The position numbers and the translations under genes were made by a program. Positions 51,684-60,299 of a DNA stretch of 64,000 nt are shown in pieces. The stretch's first letter is position 1. Each line of letters begins with the position of its first letter. Under the pieces are notes generated by a model. It was not told where the DNA came from. It was given only the letters and a program-made list of their open reading frames with translations, and made no database searches. The DNA is from Methylobacterium persicinum (GTDB lineage: Bacteria > Pseudomonadota > Alphaproteobacteria > Rhizobiales > Beijerinckiaceae): contig NZ_BPQX01000003.1 of assembly GCF_022179525.1 (NCBI RefSeq), forward strand, positions 1-64,000, in the 5' to 3' direction.

Positions 51684-53452
51684 CCGGCACGCTCACCCTC
51701 TTGCACATTGCGGGCGCCGTCGCGCTGCTCCTGTGGGGCACGCACATGGTCACGACCGGCCTCGCCCGCGGCTTCGGGCCGGAGCTGCGCGACCTGATCG
51801 GGCGCGGGCTCAAGGGCCGAGCACGCGCCTGTTTCGCGGGTCTGCTCGTCACGGCGGTGCTCCAGAGCAGCACCGCCACCGCGCTCATGGCGACCGCCTT
51901 CGCCGCGAGCGGCACCCTCGACCTCTCGGCCGGCCTCGCCCTCATGCTCGGCGCCAACGTCGGTACGGCGTTGATCGTGCAGGTGCTGTCCTTCGACGTG
52001 GCCGCGGCCGCCCCCATCCTGATCCTGTTCGGGTTCCTGTTGTTCCGCGCGCGCGCGGATCGGTCCAAACCGCGCAATCTCGGCCGGGCACTGATCGGCC
52101 TCGGCTTGATGCTGACGGCGCTCGCGTTGCTCGGACAGTGCCTCACCGCCGTCGAGGCCACGCCGATCCTACGCAGCCTCGTGGGGGCGCTTGCGGCCGA
52201 GCCGGTCCTGGCCGTCCTGGCGGCGGCGATGCTCGCCTGGGCGGCTCATTCCAGCGTGGCGGCGATCCTGTTCATCGTCTCGCTCGGGGGTGCAGGCGTG
52301 ATCACCCTTGAGGGTGCCCTCGCCCTCGTGCTCGGCGCCAACCTCGGCGCGGCACTGCCGCCCTATCTTGAAGCAGCCGGTGCGCCGGCAGCGCGCCGGC
52401 TTCCCCTGGGCAACCTGCTCGTGCGAGCGGCCGGCTGCGCCGCCGCGCTGCCGCTCCTCGACCCGATCACCGCAGGTCTCGCCGAGTTCGGCGTCGCTGA
52501 CCCCGCGCGCGGAGCCATGGCGTTCCACCTCGCGCTCAACCTCGCGCTCGCCATCCTCGTCCTACCCTGGACGGCCGCGCTTGGCCGCCTCACCACGCGT
52601 CTCTTGCCCGCGCCGATCATGCCTGAGAGCGCACGGCAAGACGCGCCGATCGCGGAACTCCCGCACCACCTCGACCTCACCGCCCTGGCGACCCCGAGCC
52701 TGGCCCTCGCCAACGCCGCCCTTGAAGCCCTGCACATGGCGGATCTGGCCGGCGCAGCCCTGCGCGATGCCCTTCAGGCGTTCCGCACCGGAGATCGGAC
52801 CTTGGCCGGTGCAGCCGGGCGGCGGGACGCGGCCATCGACCGGATCGGGCTCGCGATCCGGCGTTACCTGGCCGACCTCGGCGGCGAGGAGGTCGGCACC
52901 GTCTCGGCGGATGCGCAGGCGCGAGCCCAGGAGATCCTGACCTTCGTGCTCAACCTCGAGCACGTCGGTGACATCATAGCCCATAACCTGGTCGCGTTCG
53001 CCAGCCGGCGGCTGAAACGGACCGGCGAGCCGTTCTCCGTCGAGGAACTCGCCGACATCGAACGGCTCCACGCCGAGGCGCTCACCAGCCTGCAGCTCGC
53101 GCTCGCTGCGTTCCTACGCGACGACCTCGACGCCGCGCGGTCGGTGGCCCGGCGCAAGGGTCTCCTGCGCGCGCTGGAGCGCGCGGCCATCGACCGGCAC
53201 GTCGCGCGCCTGCGCGATGCGCCGCACGACGCCGATCCGGCCGCGATGGCGGAGGCGAATGCGCTGTTCCTGCGGACGCTGCGCGATCTGCGCCGGGTGC
53301 ACTCGCACGTCGCCGCGCTGTGCGCGCCCCTGCTCGAACGGCGGCACGAGGCGGTGCTCGGCGGCGAGGACGAGACCATCTCGGCCGGCGGTCCGGGCGG
53401 CGACGGCGAGGATCCGGTTCAGGAGGCGTCGAGCCTCCGGCCGGCAGCTTGA
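51665..53452 (+). CDS. Na/Pi-cotransporter family protein with PhoU-like domain
   Basis: 595 aa. The two inverted Na/Pi-cotransporter repeats carry VLQSSTATALMATAFAASGT (QSS motif) near residue 60 and WAAHSSVAAILFIVSLGG near residue 195. GTHMVTTGL and LGANVGTA/LGANLGAA repeats are typical. A cytosolic PhoU-like helical bundle covers about residues 340-560. It would move phosphate or a related anion with Na+. It overlaps the small gene upstream and is 13 bp from the DUF2493 gene. Confidence 0.88.
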   Translation: MRTGAMTGTLTLLHIAGAVALLLWGTHMVTTGLARGFGPELRDLIGRGLKGRARACFAGLLVTAVLQSSTATALMATAFAASGTLDLSAGLALMLGANVGTALIVQVLSFDVAAAAPILILFGFLLFRARADRSKPRNLGRALIGLGLMLTALALLGQCLTAVEATPILRSLVGALAAEPVLAVLAAAMLAWAAHSSVAAILFIVSLGGAGVITLEGALALVLGANLGAALPPYLEAAGAPAARRLPLGNLLVRAAGCAAALPLLDPITAGLAEFGVADPARGAMAFHLALNLALAILVLPWTAALGRLTTRLLPAPIMPESARQDAPIAELPHHLDLTALATPSLALANAALEALHMADLAGAALRDALQAFRTGDRTLAGAAGRRDAAIDRIGLAIRRYLADLGGEEVGTVSADAQARAQEILTFVLNLEHVGDIIAHNLVAFASRRLKRTGEPFSVEELADIERLHAEALTSLQLALAAFLRDDLDAARSVARRKGLLRALERAAIDRHVARLRDAPHDADPAAMAEANALFLRTLRDLRRVHSHVAALCAPLLERRHEAVLGGEDETISAGGPGGDGEDPVQEASSLRPAA

Positions 53453-53465
53453 GCGGGAGACGACC

Positions 53466-53915
53466 ATGCGGCTTGTCATTGGGGGCAGCGGTCATCTGGA
53501 ATACCGGGATCTCGTGAGCTTCGAGTTGGCGAAGCTGCACCGCCGCTGCCGAGTCATGGTCCTGATCCACGGCGGTCTGGGCGGCGTCTGCGCGGCGGCC
53601 GAGGACTGGGCGCGGCGGGCCGGTGTGCACGTGGTGCGCTACCCGCCGAACTGGGTTCGCTACGGTAAGACGGCGGAGGCGGTGCGCAACCGATTCATGC
53701 TGAAGGACGCCCGACCCGATCTAGTGGCGGCCTTCCCCGGCGGCCCGCACACGCTGGATCTCGTGCGATGCGCCCTTCGGGCACGGCTCGCCGTCTACGA
53801 GGTGCCCGAGCGCGACGTGCCGGCCCAGACGATCCTCGACCGTGCGGACGGGCCGCCGGGTCGAGATCGCTCGAACGGGCTTCGAAGCCAGCGCGCTATC
53901 GTGCTGCACATCTGA
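53466..53915 (+). CDS. DUF2493 (SLOG/YspA-like) protein
   Basis: 149 aa. MRLVIGGSGHLEYRDLVSFE, VMVLIHGGLGGVCAAAEDWA, VRNRFMLKD and AFPGGPHTLDLV are the conserved blocks of the SLOG fold domain DUF2493, which probably binds a nucleotide-derived ligand. The family's usual GGRDY is altered to GGSGHLEY. The last 25 residues are unrelated tail. It lies at the end of the transporter operon. Function unknown. Confidence 0.8.
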   Translation: MRLVIGGSGHLEYRDLVSFELAKLHRRCRVMVLIHGGLGGVCAAAEDWARRAGVHVVRYPPNWVRYGKTAEAVRNRFMLKDARPDLVAAFPGGPHTLDLVRCALRARLAVYEVPERDVPAQTILDRADGPPGRDRSNGLRSQRAIVLHI

Positions 53916-53941
53916 ACATCGACCGACACAGGGAGATCATC

Positions 53942-54346
53942 GTGGTTCGGCATCCCAACCTCGCGAGGCTGCTCTCAGGCCTCGGTCGATCGGCGTTCGG
54001 GCTGACGATGCGGGCCTACCGCGCCGGCCTGATCGGGCGGCGCGGCGCCCTGATCGGGACGCAGGTCGCGCATCAGCTGAGCCGAATGGGCTTGCAGGTC
54101 GCGCTCGACCACCGGCCGCTCGCGCGGCCACCCCGCGCAGGGCCGGGGACGGAGCGAGGCTCGACCGCGGGGCCAGCCGAGCTTCCGGTGCTGGTGCATA
54201 TCCTCGAACACGCACTGCACGTCCTCTCGATCCTGCCGCGGATCATGCGCTCACGCCGTTTCGGGACGGCTCTGCTGATCCGCCTCGCCGTTGCCGGTCT
54301 GGGCGACGTGGGTTTTGCCATGCTCCGTCATGAACATATCGCGTGA
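53942..54346 (+). CDS. Hypothetical protein
   Basis: 134 aa from a GTG 26 bp after the DUF2493 stop. Residues 1-60 hold basic and hydrophobic segments (LIGRRGALIGTQVAHQLSRM), residues 85-130 a hydrophobic helix pair (EHALHVLSILPRIM; LLIRLAVAGLGDVGFAML). It may be membrane-associated. No family is recognised. Start choice is uncertain. Confidence 0.45.
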   Translation: MVRHPNLARLLSGLGRSAFGLTMRAYRAGLIGRRGALIGTQVAHQLSRMGLQVALDHRPLARPPRAGPGTERGSTAGPAELPVLVHILEHALHVLSILPRIMRSRRFGTALLIRLAVAGLGDVGFAMLRHEHIA

Positions 54347-54444
54347 TCCAAGCTCCCGAATGGATCCGAGATCTCATCAAACATTCGTTTTATCGTAGAT
54401 GCACAAAAAGATGAAATTCATACAGTAAAAATTGAGGCTATGCC

Positions 54445-56580
54445 ATGAGATATCTGCAAATTCAGATCTTATCGCCGATCGAGAAGCTTTTATCGCTTCT
54501 GGGTGGCGCCGTCGCGATCCTATGCTTGGACCAAGCGCGGGCCGCCGAATGGAGAGGTTCATCGTCGGATCGCCCGACCGTCGCAGACTGGTCCGGCGGG
54601 TATCTGGGCGTCGAGGGCAGCGCCGGAGACGCCTACGGCAGCTTCAACTTCGACGCGGGCTCGGTCGAGCGTCGCTCCGTGCCGGCGTTTCGAAGCGGGG
54701 ATAGCACTGGCCGCAGCGATCAGGGACGCAATGCCACGACGGTGCTGGGCGGTGTCGTCAGCGGCTACAACTGGCAGACCGGTCCGTACGTCTACGGCCT
54801 GGAGGCGGACCTCTACGGCGCAAACCTGAAGCGGCCCGTGTCGTCGACCGTGCCGGGGTTCGGCTTCGAGAACGGCGACGCCTCCTTCAGTCTCATCCGC
54901 GCTCAGGCAGATCTGTTCGGCGCTGCCCGCGCCCGTATCGGCTACGCGTTCGAACGCAACCTCGTCTACGCCACCTTCGGCCTCGCGGGCGCCGAGACAC
55001 GCTTCCGCTCCACGTTTCCCGACCTGGATACCGGCTTCGCCGGGATCGCAAGGCGTGACCACTCCTATCTCGGCTTCACACTCGGGGCCGGCGTGCAGTT
55101 CGCAATCGCTGAGAACCTCGCCCTGGGCATCGACTATCGCTATGCCGATTACGGCAGGAGCGCTCGCTTCGGTCTCGGCAGCGTTGCGGGTCCGGACGGC
55201 GGGGCGTTCTCGACCCAGGCCTCGTTCACCTCAAACCAAGTGATGGCGCGGCTCCTCTGGGTTCCCGGAGGACTGCGCCTGCCCCCCGAACCCGACGAGC
55301 TCGCCCCCCACGATCCGGACAACGGCGACACCGGCCGCTTCTCGCTGCACGGCCAGACGACGTTCATCGACCAGGGGGTGACGGGCTTCCATTCGCCTTA
55401 CCGCGGCGACAACAGCCTCGTGCCGCATCAGGCGCGCGGCACGCTCACCGCCACCGCCTTCCTCGGGTTCAAGCTGACCGACAACACCGAGCTGTATTAC
55501 AATCCTGAGTTCGACCAAGGCTTCGGTCTGAGCCGCACGCTCGGCGTGGCCGGCTTTCCCAACGGCGAGGCGCAGAAGGCCGGCTCGTCCTCTCCGAAGC
55601 TGCGCTCGCAGCGCTACTTCGTGCGTCAGACCTTCGGGCTCGGCGGCGAGACCGAGACCGTGCCGGACGGGCCGAACCAAGTCGCGATCACACGGGATAT
55701 CGAGCGGATCACCGTCGCGGCGGGCAAATTCGCGCTGGGCGACTTCTTCGACGGCAACATTTATGCCCACGATCCGCGCGTCGACTTCATGAACTGGTCG
55801 CTCTGGGAGTCGGCGGCCTACGATTTCCCGGCCAACCTGCCCGGCTACACCCAGGGCATCGTGGTCGAGTACAACCGTCGCGAGTTCGCGCTGCGCGCAG
55901 CCTATACCCAGGTCCCCAAGCTCCCGAGTACGGATCCGCTCGATCCGCGCTTCCCGCGCCGGGGCGGGGCCGTGGTCGAGTTCGAGGAACGCCACGTGCT
56001 CCCGATCCTCGACCAGCCGGGAAGGCTGAGGATCGGCGCGTTCTCGCACGAGGGACGTACCGCCAACTACCGGCAGGTGGTCGCGCTCGCGGACTCGATC
56101 GACATCCCCGACGTCAACACGGCCGTGAACCTCAGCCGGAGAACCCGCAACAAACGGGGCGCCTACATCAATCTCGAACAGGCGCTCACGCCGGAGATCG
56201 GCCTGTTCGCCCGGGTCAGCGCCGCCGATGGCCGCAATGAGAACCTCTCCTTCACCGATGTCGATCGGAGCGCCTCCGGTGGGTTCTCGTTCAAGGGCTC
56301 CCTGTGGGAGCGACCGAGCGACACGATTGGCATCGGCGCGATGATCAACGGCCTGTCGCGCGCGCATCGGGACTACTTTGCCGCAGGCGGCCTCGGCCTC
56401 GTGATCGGTGACGGGCAGTTGCGTTACGGGCCAGAGCGCGGCATCGAGACCTACTATGCGCTGGGTTTGACAAACACGGTGACAGTGTCGTTCGACTATC
56501 AGTTCATCGACAATCCTGGTTACAATAAGGATCGCGGCCCAGCCAATTTTTTCAGTAGTCGTCTACACATCGATTTTTAG
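54445..56580 (+). CDS. Two-domain outer-membrane protein: Omp25-like barrel plus OprB-like porin
   Basis: 711 aa. A signal peptide ends at about residue 33 (ARAAEW). Residues 48-275 match the Omp25/RopB-type eight-stranded barrel common in alphaproteobacteria (GGYLGVEGSAGDAYG; GVVSGYNWQTGPYVYGLEAD; LGIDYRYADYG; last strand VMARLLWVPGG). After a Pro-rich linker, residues 305-711 match an OprB-type carbohydrate porin (FSLHGQTTFIDQGVTGFHSP; TVAAGKFALGDFFDGNIYAH; final Phe in HIDF). The two families are normally separate proteins, so the fusion is unusual. A moderately AT-rich promoter region precedes it. Confidence 0.85.
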   Translation: MRYLQIQILSPIEKLLSLLGGAVAILCLDQARAAEWRGSSSDRPTVADWSGGYLGVEGSAGDAYGSFNFDAGSVERRSVPAFRSGDSTGRSDQGRNATTVLGGVVSGYNWQTGPYVYGLEADLYGANLKRPVSSTVPGFGFENGDASFSLIRAQADLFGAARARIGYAFERNLVYATFGLAGAETRFRSTFPDLDTGFAGIARRDHSYLGFTLGAGVQFAIAENLALGIDYRYADYGRSARFGLGSVAGPDGGAFSTQASFTSNQVMARLLWVPGGLRLPPEPDELAPHDPDNGDTGRFSLHGQTTFIDQGVTGFHSPYRGDNSLVPHQARGTLTATAFLGFKLTDNTELYYNPEFDQGFGLSRTLGVAGFPNGEAQKAGSSSPKLRSQRYFVRQTFGLGGETETVPDGPNQVAITRDIERITVAAGKFALGDFFDGNIYAHDPRVDFMNWSLWESAAYDFPANLPGYTQGIVVEYNRREFALRAAYTQVPKLPSTDPLDPRFPRRGGAVVEFEERHVLPILDQPGRLRIGAFSHEGRTANYRQVVALADSIDIPDVNTAVNLSRRTRNKRGAYINLEQALTPEIGLFARVSAADGRNENLSFTDVDRSASGGFSFKGSLWERPSDTIGIGAMINGLSRAHRDYFAAGGLGLVIGDGQLRYGPERGIETYYALGLTNTVTVSFDYQFIDNPGYNKDRGPANFFSSRLHIDF

Positions 56581-56690
56581 TTTCTATTTTTGAAATTCAC
56601 AACCAGTCCAGATGTATATGCCTCACATACTCTGAATCATTATTTCTATCATGTATATCTCGATCTAACCGATCCGTGGGATCCGCGCGT

Positions 56691-57275
56691 TCAGGCAGAC
56701 ATCAGCCCGAGGCGTACGCAAGTAATCGCGGCCTGCGTGCGCGTCGTCACGTTCAGCTTGCGCATCACGCGGTCTACGTGGAAGTTCACCGTCCGCTCGC
56801 TGATACCGAGGAGGGCGGCGATGGCGACAGAGGATTTGCCTTCCACCACCCGGGCGAGGACCTCCCGTTCGCGTTCGGTCAGCGTCGGGCGCTCGGTGTC
56901 CCCCACGGCCGGCGCTGTCCGCTGCAGGACGTTGTGCAGGACGGCCAGCAGCAGCTCGAAGTCGATGGGCTTGGCGACGAAGTCGTCGCAGCCCAGCTGG
57001 CGCGCCTCGATCTGGTTCTCCCGGCCGGCGAAAGCCGTCAGCAGCACGAACGGGGTCCGCGAGCCGGTCTTGCGCAATGCGCGCAGCAGTTCGAGCCCGC
57101 TCAGGCCCGGAAGGTCGATGTCGCAGAGGATCGCGTCGTGCGCCTCGCCCAACCGCGCCAAACCTTGCATGCCGGTGATCGCAAGATCGACACGGAAGCC
57201 CGCCTCTGCGAGCACCTCGTTGGTGAGTTCGGCGATGTCGGGATCGTCCTCGATGCACAGGATGCGCCGCGTCAC
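56691..57275 (-). CDS. Response regulator, REC-LuxR type
   Basis: 194 aa from a GTG overlapping the kinase stop by 4 bp. The receiver domain has CIEDDPDIAE, the phospho-acceptor Asp in ILCDIDLPGLSG, the Thr in LLTAFAG and Lys in VAKPIDF. A LuxR/GerE HTH follows (LTEREREVLARVVEGKSSVA then LGISERTVNFHVDRVMRKL). It probably binds the repeats near 58582 and 58712 and controls the divergent RND operon; this is inference. Confidence 0.92.
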   Translation of the reverse strand: MTRRILCIEDDPDIAELTNEVLAEAGFRVDLAITGMQGLARLGEAHDAILCDIDLPGLSGLELLRALRKTGSRTPFVLLTAFAGRENQIEARQLGCDDFVAKPIDFELLLAVLHNVLQRTAPAVGDTERPTLTEREREVLARVVEGKSSVAIAALLGISERTVNFHVDRVMRKLNVTTRTQAAITCVRLGLMSA

Positions 57276-58372
57276 GGCTTCGCTCCGGGCAGATGCAGGT
57301 GTACCGTCGTGCCCCGGTCGACCTGGCTCTCGATGCGAACCTGGCCGCCATGCGCCTCGACGAAATGGCGCACGAGATGCAGGCCGATGCCGAGGCCAGG
57401 AACACCGCCGCTGTTGGCGGCGCGATAGTAAGGCTCGAAGACCCGATCGAGTTCCTCCAGGGCGATCCCGACGCCGTGGTCGGCCACCGTGATCTCGCTT
57501 CCGTCGAGTAGGGCCGAGCGGCCGGCGTGGATGCTGATCGCGCAAGGCTGCGGCGAGTACTTGATCGCGTTCGAAACGAGGTTCGACACCGCCTGATGGA
57601 TCAGGACGCGGTCGCCGTGCAGGGTTGGCTCGGCCACGCACACGGCGATGTGAACATGCGCGGCCTCATATTCGGCCACGAGCGCCTCGAGGAAAGGGAC
57701 TGCCTCGATCGCCTCGCGGTTCAGCAAGATCTCTCCACGGCCGACTTCGGCAGCGAGGCGGACGCGCTCGACCAGACCCTTGAGGCGCGTCGCGGCGTGT
57801 CGGATCTTCTCGCTGCGAGCGATGATGTCCATCGGCTCGATCGTCTGCGCCAGCTTGCCGAGGCGATAGCCTTGACCGTCGATCGCAGTCAGCGCCGTCG
57901 CGATCTCGTGAGTCAGGATCTGCACGAACCGCCGTCCGGTCTCGGCCACCAGCCGTTCTTCGGTCAGACGTGCGTCGACCAGGGCGTGGTTGCGCCGTCG
58001 TTGCTCGACCAGGAAGGCGACGAGCCACTGCGCGGCGACCGCGATCACGCGGTTGACGACGAAGCTGAGGACGATCCCGCCCTCCGGCGGTCGAATGAAC
58101 GAGCCGACCAACGAGGCGGCGGTGGCGAGGGCGGCGAGACGGAACGTGCTGCCGGGACCCATGTAGACGCCGAGGAGGATCGGCAGCGTGTAGGCGAAGC
58201 AGATCGAGACGTTGTCGGCGGGCTCGAAGAGATCAGCCGTGAACACGCCGACCACGAGGAGGAGCGCGAGGGCGAGCCTCGGCTTGAGACTAAGCATCGG
58301 CAACGTGGTAATTTGGAAGAGCGCTCGTCGCGCCGCGCGACTCGGCTCGATGAGCAGAGGGCGCGCGCGCAT
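57272..58372 (-). CDS. Sensor histidine kinase
   Basis: About 366 aa from the ATG at 58372; the frame is open to 58471 and an ATG at 58297 sits right before the first membrane helix. Four or five membrane helices (LALALLLVVGVFTADLF; SICFAYTLPILLGVYM) form a MASE1-like sensor. The H-box is RFVQILTHEIATALTAIDGQ. N-box VSNLVSNAIKYSP, G1 DHGVGI and G2 GLGIGLHLVRHFV follow. It forms a two-component pair with the overlapping response-regulator gene. The ligand is unknown, probably membrane or metal stress given the neighbour operon. Confidence 0.9.
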   Translation of the reverse strand: MRARPLLIEPSRAARRALFQITTLPMLSLKPRLALALLLVVGVFTADLFEPADNVSICFAYTLPILLGVYMGPGSTFRLAALATAASLVGSFIRPPEGGIVLSFVVNRVIAVAAQWLVAFLVEQRRRNHALVDARLTEERLVAETGRRFVQILTHEIATALTAIDGQGYRLGKLAQTIEPMDIIARSEKIRHAATRLKGLVERVRLAAEVGRGEILLNREAIEAVPFLEALVAEYEAAHVHIAVCVAEPTLHGDRVLIHQAVSNLVSNAIKYSPQPCAISIHAGRSALLDGSEITVADHGVGIALEELDRVFEPYYRAANSGGVPGLGIGLHLVRHFVEAHGGQVRIESQVDRGTTVHLHLPGAKP

Positions 58373-58581
58373 GAGACCGACAGGGCTAGCGGCGCGCTTG
58401 GGTAACGCTCGGGTTCCCGTATGGTGCGCGCTCGCCAACGCTTTACCCTCCTTACCGACGTAACCCAACACCGATTGAAAGCTCGGGACGGATCGCCGCT
58501 ACCAATCTTTCACAGAACCTGAGCTGCGACATTCTCGCCGGAACTTAGGGTAGTAGAGCGAGGATCGCGCCGACCTGCAAC

Positions 58582-58727
58582 CTGTCAAACCTGACAGTTA
58601 GACGACCCGCGCACGCCGCCCACCGCTTGTAAAAATCATCATACACTTGCCACGGTCCGATATAAAAACCCTAACACTAGGTTGCTAAGCTCAACTTCCG
58701 AGGGTGTGCGCCTGTCAGAACTGACAG
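58582..58727. promoter_or_regulatory. Paired CTGTCA-N4-TGACAG sites between divergent operons
   Basis: CCTGTCAAACCTGACAGTT at 58581-58599 and CCTGTCAGAACTGACAGTT at 58711-58729 are near-identical inverted repeats, 130 bp apart. They lie in the 434-bp gap (58473-58906) between the kinase operon and the efflux operon, which otherwise contains no gene. Probable binding sites for the response regulator. Confidence 0.65.
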
Positions 58728-58906
58728 TTGCCGAAGGAGGAGCAACGCTCTACCGCGAAGCTGCGCCTGTGTGAGCCGGCCGCTCGGGCGTCGGTGCCCG
58801 CGACAAGCCAGCGCGATACACGCTGATGCTTCCTGTTCGCAATGTTTAGTTCTGTATGCATCGAGCTGCAAAAGTATGCGCGGCAGTCGTTTAGAAAGGT
58901 CGCGGC

Positions 58907-60247
58907 ATGGATGTGCGTAATCAGCTCCGGCCTGATCTTCTCGATGCTGAAGCCGGGACACCGCTGAGGCCATTCGGCTCGCCGACGCTGAAGATCGCCG
59001 CCGCGTCTATGCTTCTGATCGGCACCGTCGCGGCGGTTGCCATCTGGCCCGACGCCGCACGCGACGTCGCTGGCAGGACGGCAGCACTCGTCACCGGCCT
59101 GTCCGGCCGCCGCGCGGACAGAGCCGATGCTTCCGAACCGGCGACGACAATCGCGGTCGAGCGCAGCTTTCGGCCGACGCCGATGCAGCTCGCGTCGTTC
59201 GGGATCACGAGCGTTCAGGCGACCGAGTTCCGACCGCAAGGACTGGCCGAAGGGCGCATCGCGCTCAACGATGACGACAACGTGCCGGTCTACTCTCCCT
59301 ATGCTGGGCGTGTCACCAAGATCACCGCCAAGGCAGGTGACGACGTGAGGGCGGGCCAGCCCCTGTTCACCGTCGAGGTGACCGACATGGTCCAGGCGCA
59401 GAACGATTTCCAGAGCGCGATCAACGCCCTCAACAAAGCCCAGGAGCAGCTCAAGCTCAACCAGATCATCGCCGCGCGCCAGCAGGTGCTATTCCAGGCC
59501 AAAGCCGCCGCGCTCAAGGATTATCAGAGCGCCGAGAACGACGTCATCTCGGCCCAGAGCGACAAACAGACCGCGGAGGCGGCCCTGGAGGCGGTCAAGA
59601 ACCGCCTGCGGATCCTGGGCAAGACCGACGCGGAGATCGCCGCGTTCCAGAAGAACAGCAGCATGAGTCCGGAGACGGTGATCCGAGCGCCGATCGCCGG
59701 GACAGTCGTGCAGCGCAAGGTCGGCCTCGGCCAGTACCTCGGCACCGGCAGCGATCCGGTCTTCACCATCGGCGATCTCGCGACCGTGTGGCTGATCGCC
59801 AACGTGCGCGAGAGCGACATCCCCCGCATCCGGCTCGGTCAGCCGGCCGTGGCGACCGTCAACGGCTTCGGCGACCGCACCTTCCGCGCGCGTGTCACCT
59901 ACATGGCCGCGAGCCTCGATCCGGCGACGCGCCGGCTCGCGGTCCGGTGCGAGGTCGAGAACCCCGATCAAGAACTCAAGCCTGAGATGTTCGCGCGGTT
60001 CGCGATCATCACCGGCGACGCCGTGAGCGGCCCGGCGGTCCCAGAGAGCGCGGTCGTTCAGGAGGGGGACCGCGCGCATGTCTGGGTGCTGCGCCCGGAC
60101 GGCGCGGTCGAGGCCCGCGAGATCAAGCTCGGGCTGCGTGACGGTGATCTTCTGCAGGTCACCGAGGGCTTGCAGACCGGCGAACGGATCGTCTCGCGCG
60201 GCGCCCTCTTCATCGATCGGGCCGCGAGCGGAGAGAAGGCTTCATGA
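58907..60247 (+). CDS. RND periplasmic adaptor (CzcB-like membrane fusion protein)
   Basis: 446 aa. A membrane anchor lies near residues 26-47 (IAAASMLLIGTVAAVAIWPD). The lipoyl-like halves are PVYSPYAGRVTKITAKAGDD and VIRAPIAGTVVQRKVGLGQY, split by an alpha-hairpin (NDFQSAINALNKAQEQLKLN). The beta-barrel (VNGFGDRTFRARVTYMAASL) and membrane-proximal domains end the chain. It would bridge the pump and the outer-membrane factor. It precedes the RND gene by 52 bp. Confidence 0.92.
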   Translation: MDVRNQLRPDLLDAEAGTPLRPFGSPTLKIAAASMLLIGTVAAVAIWPDAARDVAGRTAALVTGLSGRRADRADASEPATTIAVERSFRPTPMQLASFGITSVQATEFRPQGLAEGRIALNDDDNVPVYSPYAGRVTKITAKAGDDVRAGQPLFTVEVTDMVQAQNDFQSAINALNKAQEQLKLNQIIAARQQVLFQAKAAALKDYQSAENDVISAQSDKQTAEAALEAVKNRLRILGKTDAEIAAFQKNSSMSPETVIRAPIAGTVVQRKVGLGQYLGTGSDPVFTIGDLATVWLIANVRESDIPRIRLGQPAVATVNGFGDRTFRARVTYMAASLDPATRRLAVRCEVENPDQELKPEMFARFAIITGDAVSGPAVPESAVVQEGDRAHVWVLRPDGAVEAREIKLGLRDGDLLQVTEGLQTGERIVSRGALFIDRAASGEKAS

Positions 60248-60299
60248 TCACCGATCGACGAGCTTCGGCTTGCACCGCAACCGACCGCGGGAAGTTGTC

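Noticed and set aside
50102-51745. Long minus-strand frame opposite the NRAMP-like gene
   Set aside because: His/Gln/Arg-rich low-complexity translation without domain features; the plus strand encodes a clear membrane transporter.
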